DNA from: Gigaspora margarita
Lineage: Eukaryota > Glomeromycota > Glomeromycetes > Diversisporales > Gigasporaceae
NCBI GenBank assembly: GCA_009809945.1
Contig: WTPW01000307.1
Location: 339,599 to 403,598, forward strand
Length of the DNA stretch: 64,000 bases
Direction of reading: 5' to 3'
Part shown: piece after piece, positions 34,150 to 46,687 of the stretch
Numbering within the stretch: position 1 is the first letter of the stretch
How the letters are laid out: every line of letters starts with the position of its first letter
Made by a program: the position numbers and the translations under genes
Notes under the pieces: model-generated
The model's database searches: none
Told to the model about the DNA's origin: nothing
What the model saw: the letters and a program-made list of their open reading frames with translations, nothing else

Positions 34150-36700
34150 TCTAATTATTTTGCAACTTTTCCCAAATCAAATTATTATATTTAGAAGTTT
34201 CTTGGATTAAACAAAAATTTTTAAAATTTTATATATGTCCAAAATGCCATAAACTTTTTTGGATACAAGAATACCTGAATGAATTTTGTCATTCTAATTG
34301 TACTTGTGAAGCAGAACTCAAAAAGCCTGTTTGTATATCTAAGGGAAAAATAATATGCAAGATATTTAATACTATAAATATAAAATATATATATATATAA
34401 TTAAATTTTTTTAATAATATTTTTATATAGGCTATTAAGATATATTTTTACCATTTAATTGTTTCATATTTCAAAAAAATTCTTTTACTTTCTGAAATAG
34501 AAAAAGCATTAAAATCTTGTTATAAATATTTATTACTACTAGAGAATTTACTTTCAGATATATATGATGGTTATGCTTGGCATTCATTTAAAAATAATGA
34601 TGGATAAGCTTTTTTTGCTGAAAATTTGAAAGGAAGATAGGATTTTCTCTTAATGTTGATTGGTTTAATCTATATAAGCATTTACCAATTTTAGTTGGAG
34701 CTATTTATTTAACAATTTTAAACTTTTCTAAACATTTACAATATCAAACTAAAAAATATTTTTTTAGTTGGTCTAATTCCAGGAATTTATGAACCTTTAG
34801 TTACTGAAATTCATAATTATATCAAACCAATTGTCTATGAATTAGATAGACTATAGAAAGAAATTATTATTAAAACTTTAAAACATATAAATAGTCAGCT
34901 TATTATAGTGCTTTAATACTTATTGCATGTGATATGTTAGCTGCTCATAAAATATCAGGATTCACAGAACTCTTTTCTAAAAATAGATGCTATCAATGTA
35001 AAAAAATTTCCAAATCTTCAAATAATCATTCAAAAATATGAAAAAATAAAATTTTCTGGATTTGATTAAGAATATCCTCAACATAATATTATTTAACAAA
35101 ACAATTATCAAATAATTAGTTAAATGCAGATAATAGAAAAAAAGGCAAATATTTAATAAATATGAAATTCAGTGGACCCTATTACAATATCTTCTATATA
35201 TTGATTTTATCTGTTTTACAAAATTGATCTGATGTATAACTTATATTTAGGAACTGCATAACATATTACAAAACTTTGGACTACTATTAATATTGAAATA
35301 ATATGCCTTTAATTTCTAAAAAAAATTAGAAAACTATTAATTGCAATCCATCTTTATATATTATAGATCAAATTTCTCACAAAATTGTAGCTTGATTTTC
35401 ATTATTAATGGCTAACCAATGGAAAAATTGGATATTAGTCTATTCAACTTTAACTATTTATAATTTGTTAACTAAAAATCACTTAAAGTATTGGCAAGAT
35501 TTTGGATATGCTAATGCATTATAGGCACAAAAATAATTAGTATATCAGAAATTGAAAAAGCATATGAATTTATTTATTAATTTTGTATTGCTATAAAAAA
35601 AATTTTTAGATCAGAATTTATTACACCTAATATGCATATGCATATTATTTAAAAAAATTTTTTTTTGAATTATGGACCTGTATATGAAATTTGGTATTTT
35701 GTATATAAGTGAATGAATAGTAAACTATTATCAATTCCAAATTCAAATAGAGAAATTGCTACTAAGTTATAGTTACTATTTATGAAAAAATTATGATTAA
35801 TATAGTTGCATCAACCTTATTAAAAAATTTTCAGATTTAATTAATTATTCATTTAAAATATTTTATAATTCAATTTTATTAGAAGAAATATTAGCTAAAT
35901 ACTCAATACCTGTACAAGATGTTTTAAATTTTTATAAATATCAACCAAAATTTCTGAACAAACTATTACTGGAGCTAAATTATTTTCTGAAAAGTTCTTA
36001 AAACCTATATACTTTTCACATTTGGATAATATTACAAACTAGTATCTTGTACAATTTTATAACAGAATTATACTAAAGACTAGCAAATATTAGATTTACT
36101 GCATCTTGTAATTATATTTCAAGTCCTAATTCAATCTTTGTAACATCTGCAATTGAGTAAGCTGGAACTATTTATATTGGTGATAAACTGCTTGGCTCTA
36201 TGTCTTCATAATCAGACACAAAATCATATATAATTGCAGCATTTGTTAATGAAAAAAGATAAAATATATATTGTTTTAAGCATTGAATACAAGTTTCAAG
36301 AAAAGCTACTATAAAAAGTTCTAGAAATCAAATAGATTTTGAAATAATAGAGCATTTATTTGTTTTTGTTGATTGGTATAAAACATCTAACTATTGTAAT
36401 TATTTTATATATATAATCATAAGGCTGATTATTTAAATTTGATGAAGGTGGGCATACTTATATTGGAATGTTTTGTATTAAATTGTAAAAAAATAGCTTT
36501 TACAAACATTCTGTCAAAAGTATTTTTCCAATTCAAAGAATTTTTTATAGATTTTTTAAAGCTAATTGCAACTTAAATTGATTAATTAAACATATTGCAG
36601 TTATTCTACTTAATAAAAAACTAGAGTTTTAATATTTTTATAAGCCATATCTATAAATCTATTAAGTAATTATTGTAAAATTAGGTTTTGTGCATATGTT
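34150..36700 (+). pseudogene. tnp2-family (CACTA/EnSpm-type) transposase pseudogene
   Basis: This is a heavily decayed plus-strand transposase. Recognisable blocks in order: a zinc-binding stretch FICPKCHKLFWIQEY with CTCEAELKKP (34230-34330); SDIYDGYAWHSFK (34555); NVDWF-like remnants near 34655; LVGLIPGIYEPLVTEIHNYI (34770); LIACDMLAAHKISGFTELF followed by NRCYQCKK (34920-35005); EFITPNMHMHII (35615); GPVYEIWYFVYK (35675); and FVFVDWYKTSN (36365). This order matches tnp2-like transposases of the CACTA/EnSpm superfamily as found in fungi; a KDZ relation is an alternative. Stops occur every few codons and no CACTA ends were found, so it is a fossil. Confidence 0.7.
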
Positions 36701-36929
36701 CATTAGAATAAAAATAGTCTACTTTTTTATTTTATAACTATTGTTTAATAATACTAGTAGTATATAAGAATTAATTTTTAAAACTATATTTAAATTAAGA
36801 TTTAACTAATTTTTACTCTAGGTGATATATCTATATCGGGTGAGATCAAATTACTACCAGTTACACAATATCAGATCTACATATAAGTTTTTTTGCACTT
36901 GTTAATCATGTTTTAGTTTAGTTATTTTA

Positions 36930-37690
36930 GTTTTGGCAGTACTAACTTTATTTTTTTCTCTTTTTTAGTTCTTTAGGTAACTGTTTCAGTGTTTTCACTA
37001 TTGGTGTATTTCTTTGGTATTGCCAGACAGTACTTCAACCATTTCAGTGCATTTTTCTTTATCAGCAACTTTCAGATCTTTTATTTTCTATTTAGTTTGC
37101 TCTTGGTACTAATTTTCATGTTTTCTTTTTTTTAGTTCTTCAATTAATGGTTTCAATTCTTTTGTCACTAGTATCGCTAGTTGGCAGTTAGTACTTCACC
37201 TATTTCAGTACATCTTTCTTTACCAGTGATTTTTAAAAATTTTTTTTTCTTTCATATCATTTGCTCTTAGTAGCATTTTCTTTTGTTAAGTTCTTATACT
37301 AATAGTTTTAGTGCTTTTTATTATTGGTGTATGTCATTGGTATCACTAGTTGGTACTTTGCCCATTTTAGTGCATTTTTTATCACTAGCAACTTTCAGTT
37401 CTTTTTTTTTTGTTGCTTTTGGTACTAACTTTTGTGTTTTCTCTTTTTTAAATTTTTTTAATTAATGGTTTTAGTGATTCTTGTCATTGGTGTACATCAC
37501 TAGTGTCACTAGTCAGTAAGTTGTCCATTTTGGTGCATCTTTAATCATTGGTACCCTTTAGTTCTTTTTTTTTCTTGTTTGTTTTTTTACTAATTTTATG
37601 TTTTCTCTTTTTAGTTTTTCAATAACAGTTTTGATGCTTTCATCACTAGTATTATTAGTCAGTATTTATCCATTTTTCATTGTTGGAGTT
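36930..37690. repeat. tandem repeat, period about 160-170 bp, T-rich
   Basis: Four to five diverged units share the order TTTCAGTGCAT, TATCAGCAACTTTCAG, TTGGTACTAA, TTTTCTCTTTTTTAG, AATGGTTT, CACTAGTATC. Successive TTTAGTGCAT-like landmarks lie near 37044, 37201, 37371 and 37528. The unit is non-coding and its style (Val/Ser-rich words on the translated strand) resembles the minisatellite near 54 kb. Confidence 0.65.
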
Positions 37691-38247
37691 TTTAGTTAAG
37701 CACCTTTTTTTGTACTAATTTTTTGCATTTGACTAATGCTTTTTTATAAGTTTAATGTACTGATGTTTTTAGTATGTCTTTGGTATATCATGTTAGTGGT
37801 ACTGCCATTTTTGCTATACTATTTTTGACATTTATTCATTATTTTAGTGTTCTTGTATATTTTACTACATTATAGTATATGTTTGTTTCCAAGCTTGGTT
37901 ATAAGTATTTATAATATTGTAGTTGAGATTTAGCTAGGGTTAGGTTTAGAATTAAGGTCAATGATAGGTTGCATTAAGCATTAGAAAATAGAAGTGAAGT
38001 GAAGGCGACAGCTGTAGTAAATGACCACAGGGTAAGTGAAGTGAACTCTGTAAGTGTTGCTGAGTATAAGTAAAGCAATACAAACTGTATCAAGTATAGA
38101 AATATAGTGTATACAATATACAATTGCATATAATTTAGTGCATTTCTCCTTAATTAAAATGTTTCAAGTTATTTATAAAAAAATTATTTATAAATAAATA
38201 ATAATATGAAATACATTAATTGAATGATTAATTGTTTATTGATTACA
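37691..38247. other. no gene seen; GGGTTAGG patch
   Basis: This is AT-rich sequence with one GCTAGGGTTAGGTTTAG patch at 37932. It resembles the ends of the repeat arms at 1320-1480 and 55090-55200, so it may be a worn copy of that arm. Confidence 0.4.
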
Positions 38248-38315
38248 AAGGGGTGAGTCAGTAGAAAAGGGACAAATTTATTAGATAAATTTGTCCCCTT
38301 TCTACTGACACACCT
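38248..38315. repeat. perfect-looking 68-bp hairpin
   Basis: AGTCAGTAGAAAAGGGACAA followed by ATTTAT is complementary to ATAAATTTGTCCCC followed by TTTCTACTGACA, with a 3-nt loop. It shares CAGTAGAAA with the MITE at 26662-27000 and may be its minimal derivative. Confidence 0.75.
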
Positions 38316-38343
38316 TCACATGATGTAGTGATTATTATCACAG

Positions 38344-38521
38344 AGGACCCAGAAATATACATAGATAGGTCAGGTATGAGTTTGCTTATTTTTGAGGTTT
38401 TTTATATAGATCTTTCTATTTATAGTAATTTTTTGCTTATTTTTGCAGTTTTTTCTGCAGATCCTTCCTTTTTAGTAATCCTATAATTAATCTGACCTAT
38501 CTATATATATTTCAGGGTCCT
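38344..38521 (+). mobile_element. AGGACCC-family MITE, copy 2
   Basis: This 178-bp copy starts AGGACCCAGAAATATACAT and ends TATATTTCAGGGTCCT. It shares the internal blocks GTTTGCTTATTTTTGAGG and TTCTGCAGAT with copies 1 and 3. The flanking octamers do not match, so the target duplication has decayed. Confidence 0.85.
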
Positions 38522-38828
38522 ACTACGGGCTTCTGAACTAACTCCTGACCTGATTTTGATCTGATTTCTAAACTAGATAATGTTACCTAGAGTGAAAGTT
38601 AGTAAAATTTTTAAATTAATCAAAAATTTTGTTAATATTTTGTTATTATTAAATAAAATCTAAGATATATAACAAATTTTATATATGGTAGAGCCTATAG
38701 CAAAAGGTGGGTTTGGGTCAACTAAACAAATTTTAGGATTTTATATAATAACTATCTAACTAATCTTATTTTTGTAAAAACAATCTTTAATTATCAATAG
38801 TATTAATAAACAAATATATAAATTTAGT
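38522..38828. other. no gene seen
   Basis: This is AT-rich spacer between a MITE and a SINE. The words TGTTACC and GAAAGTTAGTAAAATTTT resemble sequence just 3' of MITE copy 1 (5720-5750), so part of the flank may also be repeated. Confidence 0.35.
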
Positions 38829-38829
38829 T

Positions 38830-39040
38830 TAATTATATAATACTAGTTCTGCAAGTTGATAGTATAGGTGTTTACGCTCCCAGGACTCCAAACGCAAGGT
38901 TACCAGTACAATTTCTAATGAAGGACATGGAAAAACTATACAAGAACACAAGCAGATGAATTGAACCAGGGTGCTAGGACCATAGTTGGAAATTTTAACC
39001 ACAGATAGTATGACCACTAAGCATCACATTGTGGATTACT
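38830..39040 (-). mobile_element. tRNA-derived SINE-like element
   Basis: On the minus strand GATGCTTAGTGGTCA (box A-like, from 39027) and GGTTCAATTC (box B-like, from 38967) are separated by about 45 nt, the spacing of an internal pol III promoter. The segment has higher G+C than its surroundings and continues some 130 nt beyond box B as a tRNA-unrelated body. The cloverleaf is not preserved, so it is not a tRNA gene. I found no clear target duplication. Confidence 0.55.
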
Positions 39041-39149
39041 AAATATAGAAATAAGGCTTATGGAACTCAGCTCAATTAGAAGTTGGAATCAGTTTTATTT
39101 ATAAGATCTGAATTTATCCTCTTGTCAAAAATCAAACCCAGTTTTAAAC

Positions 39150-39395
39150 CAAATTTAAATAAAACTGAATTATTCAGATTTGCGGTTGTAATAAATTCGC
39201 AAATCTGGATCAATCTGAATTTAATAAAACTGGATTATTTGGATTTGCAGTTGTAATAAATTCACAAACCTGGATCAACCTGAATTTAATAAAACTGGTT
39301 TATTCAGATTTGCGGTCGTAATAAATTCACAAATCTGAATCAACCTGAATTTAATAAAACCAGATGTTTCAGTTTTGCAGTTGTAACAAATAATA
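39150..39395. repeat. tandem repeat of 65-70 bp with internal hairpin
   Basis: Three and a half units contain CAGATTTGCGGTTGTAATAA, then TTCGCAAATCTGGATCAA and CTGAATTTAATAAAACTGG. Each unit has a stem CAGATTTGCG/CGCAAATCTG. Differences between units are few. Confidence 0.85.
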
Positions 39396-41129
39396 ATCCA
39401 GACTATACATAGTATTTAAAAAGTTTTAGAACTTTATAAACTTTATTTAGCTTTTCAACTTCTTTTGCTCAGTTTTGTTGGCAAATTTATATCTGTTTTT
39501 CATATAATTTTGACTGAATTATTAAGTTTATTAATGCCTACCTGTGTCAATAACTTAATGATATGATAAATTACATAATTCATGAAATATCTGAAAAAAT
39601 CAGCAAATGATTTTTTGACTTATTTGATTAGTTAGTGATTTGGTATGAGGTATATAAAAGATAAATATTTTTATATTACATGTATAATATACTTGCTCTA
39701 CAGATAACTTTTTCATTACATGTTAATTTATTCAACATTCATTTGAATGCTTGGCTAGCATTTTTGGTATAATTAGTTTGTGTGAAAGTTTATGAAAAAT
39801 GCTGTTGTTAACCAATAAATATTTAAAAAAGATATCAGATAGAAAATAAACTTTTTATAATAAATATATATCACAAAGAAATACTAATATCAAAAAAAGT
39901 TAAATATGACCAAGAATTTGTTGATTGGCATGTGTCTTGTTATATTTGATTTTAAATTTACATCAAATTTTATTGAATCTATTAATGCCAAATATACTAA
40001 CTTTTGAATCAGCTGAAAAATTATTTGGTAAATTTTTTATCAGGTGTTCTAGGAATTATGAAAAAATTGTAATTAAAGTTTTATATGTATTGTTTTACCA
40101 CTATATTCATATATTTCTTTTCACTCAACACTATCCAATTTTAATTAAAAAAATACAACATTTATTGTCACAGTCAATGTGTTGTGCACTGTGTAATGAT
40201 TGAAGTGTCTAATTGAAAATTAGGATAGCTGCACAATGCAGTCATGCTAAAACCAAGAATGTATTAAGTATAATACTACAGATCATTTTTGAAATTAATA
40301 TATTTTTATTTTAATTATTGTAGTTGATGCAGACTTGGGGCCATTATAAAAATAAGTATGATCATATGAAATTTTAGTTTGGTAGGAATAATGATTTTTT
40401 ATTAATTTATTTTAAGAAAGTCTCAAAATTATATAGATGAACTCTCATTCAGAAGGGTATTTTTTCTTATGATTATTATTTACACATAGTCATATGTATA
40501 TATACATCATAATAATATAATGGCATAGTTATGTAAAAGTATTATCATAATTAGAGTAGCTGCGTAGCATGTAATGCAGCACAGGACTAGCATAATCATG
40601 CTTATTAAGTTCAAAATGTAAGTTAATATTTGTCAATAATTTGTTAAATTTACCTGAACTTTTTATCTGTATCACATTTTAAAAAAGAAACTAGCTCATT
40701 TAAAGCAAATAAAAATAAATTAATCAAAGGCAGACCATTAGTTTGAGTGTTTCAATTATAACATGCTTTATTTATTTTTGCTCAATTAGGTGACTATTAA
40801 CACTGATTCATTCTCCATTAATCACAGATTCGATATTAAAATATGCTATAGTACAAAAATATTACAAATTTCTAGAATATCATAGTAACTACTATTATAA
40901 ATTTTGAGATCTTAATGTGCAGATAACCAATTAAACCATTTAAATAGATGAACTTTAAATTTAGATGGCATAATTTTCAAATTTTATAATCAATAACATC
41001 ATGTTTGCAACATATTGCATAATTAACTTATGACATTATAGTATACTAGTATATGTAAAAATGTTGACTCCTTCCAAAAATGAATAAATAAAAACTATTA
41101 CTTCTACTAAAAAAAGAATTATGCAAAAT
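39396..41129. other. no gene recognised
   Basis: The open stretch at 39925-40203 (AEKLFGKFFIRCSRN, SQSMCCALCND) has some protein-like composition but no family was recognised. A short word set (GTAGCTGC, GCAGCACAG/GCAGTCATGC) repeats near 40225 and 40560. Otherwise the sequence is plain AT-rich. Confidence 0.35.
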
Positions 41130-41960
41130 TTCTAATGCATTATGACTAAGTAAGCTTGTTCATCACTAAAAGATATACTATATTAGTATATATTCTTTTG
41201 ATTTTTTTAAATTTTCAAATAAAGATAAGCAATATTACATTTTGATGAAAATTTCCCAATTTTACTCATCTTTATTTCAAAAATTCAAAAAAATAAATAA
41301 TTATATGCCAAAATAATGTATATTTTAGTGCTAAACAAGTTTACTTAAGCTCAAAGTTATAATTCATTAGTAAAATTTTGCATAATACAGGATTTTCTAT
41401 ATTTTTATTAATAAAAATATAGAAAATTTAGCATTATGCAAAATTTTACTAATTAATTATAACTTTGAGCTCTAAGTAAACTTGTTTAGCACTTAAAACT
41501 ACATTATTTCAGCATATATTATTTATTTTTTTGAATTTTTTAAATAAAGATAAGTAAAATTAGTAAATTTTTATCAAAATATAATATTGCTCATCTTTAT
41601 TTGAAAATTTAAAAAAACAAAAAGAATATATACTAATATAGTGTATCTTTTGGTGCTGAATAAGTTTACTTAGAGCTCAAAGTTACAATTCTTTAGTACA
41701 ATTTTGCATTATGTAGAATTTTCTATATTTTTATTAATAAAAATAAGGAAAATTCAGAATTATGCAAAATTTTACTAATATATTATGACTTTGAGTTTTA
41801 AGTAAACTTGTTTAGAACTAAATGGTACATTATATCGGTATATATTCTTTTGATTTTTTTTAAATTTTCAAATAAAGATGAGCAATATTATATTTTGATG
41901 AAAATTTACCAATTTACTCATCTTTATTTCAAAAATTCAAAAAAAATAAATAATTATATG

Positions 41961-44297
41961 TAGGGATGGACACGGTCTGGTCATGACCGGTCATGACCGG
42001 TCAATGACCGTGACTGATATTAGCCAGTCAGAGCAGTTTGACCGACCGGTCAAGACTATGCCCGATGCCAAATTCTTAATATTCGAGCTAATAAATGAAT
42101 AATTATTGCTTAAAATTCATATCGATGTATCTGTATCATCTGATAAATAGAGAAATCAATCCGCCTCTCAAAAATTTTTCAGATCATGTGACTTTGCATG
42201 ATTAATGATATCTGATATGTTTCATTTTTAAATAAAAGTTTTTTATTGATATAAGTGAACAATAATGATAAATATAACAATAATGAGTATATGAATTAAT
42301 GTATATCGCATAATCTGAACATTTTTTAGGCGTTGTTTAAACCCAGTTGAGAAATACCTTGTTCATAATTCCGGCCAAATTTGCAGATCATTTGGCCAGA
42401 ATTATAACAAAACAATTTTAATTCCGGTCAAATGATCTGCAATTTTGACAGAATTGTATGCGATGGGTTTCTTTGGGTAACAAATATTATAGGTCCTTTT
42501 AGCAGTGGTACAGATGACCAGAATTGTATAATATGGAGAAATTACAGCACAGTACTAGCATGGTAATTAATATTACAGAAGAGAGGAACAAGAAAAAAAT
42601 AGATAAATAAATAAATAAANAATTATATAATGCATTCATCTGAGAAAAAGACTTCGTATGTACNTACAATTTTTACAGCCAAATTCTCGTGAACTAGTGA
42701 TCGGATCTGCATCATTGTTTGCAGCGATCACAGATCAAATATTGATTCGAATAATTGTTTTTGTAACTGTTATTTCCATAAAAGTTACATGTTTAGTTAA
42801 ATATTTCTTCCAAGTAGGAACATTTTTTATTACAGTATTTATTTTTTTCAATTTTTTTTTATTTTTTTAAAATTATTTTTATATTTCAAACCAAATCGGT
42901 AATAATTCTGGTCAAATTTGCAGATCATTTGGCCAGATCTAGAACAAATCAATGTCAAATGATCTGCAAATTTGACCAGAAATATGAACGACCGGTTTTA
43001 TTGATCATGTGATGCAAATCGCCGTGTTTTGTTTTTCTTTTGACAGTCTGTGCAGTGTACCATCTCTACTTGTCACTTATTTAGAAATTTGATTGAATAA
43101 TTGGGTAAATAATTTATCGGCTATAACCGGTCATTGACCGTATGAATGACCGCGGTCAACCGGTCATGAGCGGTTAACTGATCATGACCGANNNNNNNNN
43201 NNNNNNNNNNNNNNNNNNNNNNNNNNNNNNNNNNNNNNNNNNNNNNNNNNNNNNNNNNNNNNNNNNNNNNNNNNNNNNNNNNNNNNNNNNNNNNNNNNNN
43301 NNNNNNNNNNNNNNNNNNNNNNNNNNNNNNNNNNNNNNNNNNNNNNNNNNNNNNNNNNNNNNNNNNNNNNNNNNNNNNNNNNNNNNNNNNNNNNNNNNNN
43401 NNNNNNNNNNNNNNNNNNNNNNNNNNNNNNNNNNNNNNNNNNNNNNNNNNNNNNNNNNNNNNNNNNNNNNNNNNNNNNNNNNNNNNNNNNNNNNNNNNNN
43501 NNNNNNNNNNNNNNNNNNNNNNNNNNNNNNNNNNNNNNNNNNNNNNNNNNNNNNNNNNNNNNNNNNNNNNNNNNNNNNNNNNNNNNNNNNNNNNNNNNNN
43601 NNNNNNNNNNNNNNNNNNNNNNNNNNNNNNNNNNNNNNNNNNNNNNNNNNNNNNNNNNNNNNNNNNNNNNNNNNNNNNNNNNNNNNNNNNNNNNNNNNNN
43701 NNNNNNNNNNNNNNNNNNNNNNNNNNNNNNNNNNNNNNNNNNNNNNNNNNNNNNNNNNNNNNNNNNNNNNNNNNNNNNNNNNNNNNNNNNNNNNNNNNNN
43801 NNNNNNNNNNNNNNNNNNNNNNNNNNNNNNNNNNNNNNNNNNNNNNNNNNNNNNNNNNNNNNNNNNNNNNNNNNNNNNNNNNNNNNNNNNNNNNNNNNNN
43901 NNNNNNNNNNNNNNNNNNNNNNNNNNNNNNNNNNNNNNNNNNNNNNNNNNNNNNNNNNNNNNNNNNNNNNNNNNNNNNNNNNNNNNNNNNNNNNNNNNNN
44001 NNNNNNNNNNNNNNNNNNNNNNNNNNNNNNNNNNNNNNNNNNNNNNNNNNNNNNNNNNNNNNNNNNNNNNNNNNNNNNNNNNNNNNNNNNNNNNNNNNNN
44101 NNNNNNNNNNNNNCAGTCTGTGCAGTGTACCATCTCTACTTGTCACTTATTTAGAAATTTGATTGAATAATTGGGTAAATAATTTATCGGCTATAACCGG
44201 TCATTGACCGTATGAATGACCGCGGTCAACCGGTCATGAGCGGTTAACTGATCATGACCGACTGATGATTGACTGTAACCGACCGTGTCCATCCCTA
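41961..44297. mobile_element. hAT-type element with GGTCATGACC subterminal repeats and an N gap
   Basis: The ends TAGGGATGGACACGGT and ACCGTGTCCATCCCTA are perfect inverted repeats, and ATTATATG flanks both sides (41953-41960 and 44298-44305). An 8-bp duplication with a TAGGG start identifies hAT. The subterminal words CCGGTCATGACCGGTC are dense at both ends. Two internal fold-backs (about 42368-42460 and 42906-42988) share GGTCAAATTTGCAGATCATT. A run of 922 N (43192-44113) lies near the right end, flanked by identical copies of a 148-bp segment. No transposase is visible in the known sequence. Confidence 0.9.
43192..44113. other. assembly gap (N run) flanked by identical sequence
   Basis: 922 unknown bases. 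The 148 bp before the gap (43044-43191) and after it (44114-44261) are identical, which suggests a scaffolding duplication rather than a real gap. Confidence 0.9.
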
Positions 44298-45480
44298 ATT
44301 ATATGCTGAAATAATGTAGTTTTTAGTGCTGAACAAGTTTACTTAGGGCTCAAAGTTATAATTCATTAGTAAAATTTTGTAGAATGCTAAATTTTCTATA
44401 TTTTTATTAATAAAAATATAGAAAATTTAGCATTATACAAATTTTACTAATGAATTATAACTTTGAGCCCTAAGTAAACTTGTTCAGCACTAAAAACTAC
44501 ATTATTTCGGCATATAATTATTTATTTTTTTTGAATTTTTGAAATAAAGATGAGTAAATTGGTAAATTTTCATCAAAATATAATATTGCTCATCTTTATT
44601 TGAAATTTTTAAAAAAATCAAAAGAATATATACCAATATAATGTACCATTTAGTTCTAAACAAGTTTACTTAAAACTCAAAGTCATAATATATTAGTAAA
44701 ATTTTGCATAATTCTGAATTTTCTTTATTTTTATTAATAAAAATAAAAAAATTCTACATAATGCAAACTTTTACTAAAGAATTGTAACTTTGAGCTCTAT
44801 GTAAACTTATTCAGCACCAAAAGATACACAATATTAGTATATATTCTTTTTTTTTTTAAATTTTCAAATAAAGATGAGCAATATTATATTTTGATGAAAA
44901 TTTACCAATTTTACTTATCTTTATTTAAAAATTCAAAAAAATAAATAATTATATGCCACAATAATGTAGTTTTAAGTGCTGAACAAGTTTATAATTAATT
45001 AGTAAAATTTTGCATAATGCTAAATTTTCTATATTTTTATTAATAAAAATATAGAAAATTTAGCATTATGCAAAATTTTGCTAATTAATTATAACTTTGA
45101 GCCCTAAGTAAACTTGTTCAGCACTAAAAACTACATTATTTCGGCATATAATTATTTATCTTTTTTGAATATTTGAAATAAAGATGAGTAAAATTGGTAA
45201 ATTTTCATCAAAATTCATTTTTGCTCATCTTTATTTAAAAAACTAAGTAAATTAAAAAGAATATATACCAAAATAATGTATTTTTTGGTGCTGAACAAGT
45301 CTACTTAGGACAAAATTTATAATTCATTAGTAAGATTTTATATAATGCAGAATTTTCTATATTTTTATTAACAAAAATATAAAAAATTCTGCATTATGCA
45401 AAATTTTACTAAGAAAATATAGCTTGGTGCACTAAATAAACTTTCTCAGCATGCAAAAAATACATCATTTCGATATGTAA

Positions 45481-46049
45481 TTATATTTTAAATAAATTTA
45501 TTTAGAGCCAAAAATTATAATCTATTAGTAAAATTTTGATAATTAAAAATTTTTTTAAATTGGCCAATCAGAATTGTCTTATATGGGCAGAGGAGGGTAC
45601 TCTCATAGTAAATGGATATTAATATTTGTTATAGCCATTAATAAATTATATTTATTAGATTAAATTATATTAAATATCTAAATTTATATAATAATCTACA
45701 TCATGCATATTTGTTTACTTGTTTGTTTACTTGTTTACATTTTTTAACCAATTAAAACAAATGTCCGCCATGCTTATGTCTGTTTACTTTTTTACTCTTC
45801 ATATTACTTACGTGTCTGTTTAATTAAACACTCTTTATCTTAAATTATAGAAATTATTTCTTCTGCTCCTACTTCTTTTACTATTTCTAACTTTTATTTT
45901 TTTTTATTTCTTCTGTTCTAGCCACAATATTCCCTATGCAAATTTGTGTTTTGTTCATATTATAGTGATGATTATTCAAGCAATATTGCAAATGGTGTCT
46001 TTAATTTACTTTGTATTATTAATGATCCACAAACTCTGCAAGAAGTTCA
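45481..46049. other. no gene seen
   Basis: This is AT-rich spacer. The words TTTGTTTACTTG repeat near 45710-45735. No feature was recognised. Confidence 0.35.
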
Positions 46050-46061
46050 TAATGTAGTAGG

Positions 46062-46342
46062 CAGTGTTGTCACGGGACAGCTTTGAACAATGATTTGGAC
46101 AATCTTGGACAATCTTGGACAATTAAATAAAGTAAAATTACTTAAAATTTTATTAAGATAACCTATTTTAATTTTAACTGGAATGTGTTCAGCACCTAAA
46201 AAAATATATATTTATATATTTTTTTAGATAGATTTATTAATTATTAAAGCCTGGACAAGCTTTGGACAATCTTGGACGTTTGGACAATTTTGGACGTGGA
46301 CAAGCCAAAAAAGGCTGTGGACAGCCAAAACATACAACACTA
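46062..46342. mobile_element. hAT-type MITE (CAGTGTTGT ends) inserted in another hAT
   Basis: The ends CAGTGTTGT and ACAACACTA are inverted, flanked by GTAGTAGG on both sides (46054-46061 and 46343-46350). The subterminal word TTGGACAATCTTGGACAA recurs at both ends. It is 281 bp and non-coding, and the youngest element in this nest. Confidence 0.88.
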
Positions 46343-46687
46343 GTAGTAGGGATGTTAAGTAGTTTGTTCAGTCTGTTTCTGGTTTAGTTCCAAGAAGACA
46401 AGAAGTTCAAAGAAAAAATGAACTGAACTAAAGTTCATGAACTTTAGTCAAACTTTAACAGTTAAACTTGAGTTTGAGCTTGAGTTCATAAACTCTAAGC
46501 ATAAACTTTGGGTTAGCTTTAAGTTCAAGCTCAAGTTTATGGACTAAGTTTATTTAATTTTAAATATAAAAAAAACATACTTAAAATAATTTTTTTACAC
46601 TTTCTTAATTATATCAAAATTTACAGTATAGAATAATATTCGAAAATAAGAACACATGCGCATCAAAAATAAAAAAAAATTAAATAT

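Larger units (their letters stand above)
41130..45480. repeat. palindromic satellite, unit about 320 bp, interrupted by a hAT element
   Basis: About six units carry the landmark AACAAGTTTACTTAGG-CTCAAAGTT near 41335, 41658, 44330, 44659, 44980 and 45292. Each unit has two dyads: a stem of about 90 bp per arm centred on TTTTTATTAATAAAAATA, with arms TAGTAAAATTTTGCATAATG, and a second around AAAGATGAGCAATATTA/TACTCATCTTTATT. The hAT element 41961-44297 splits the array; the array itself is about 2.0 kb. Confidence 0.85.

Noticed and set aside
38829..39017. Minus-strand open frame of 62 codons
   Set aside because: It overlaps a SINE-like segment with pol III boxes, and its translation matches no protein family.
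43121..44170. Long open frames of 319-341 codons on both strands
   Set aside because: They consist almost entirely of unknown residues across the N gap; only a few terminal codons come from real sequence.
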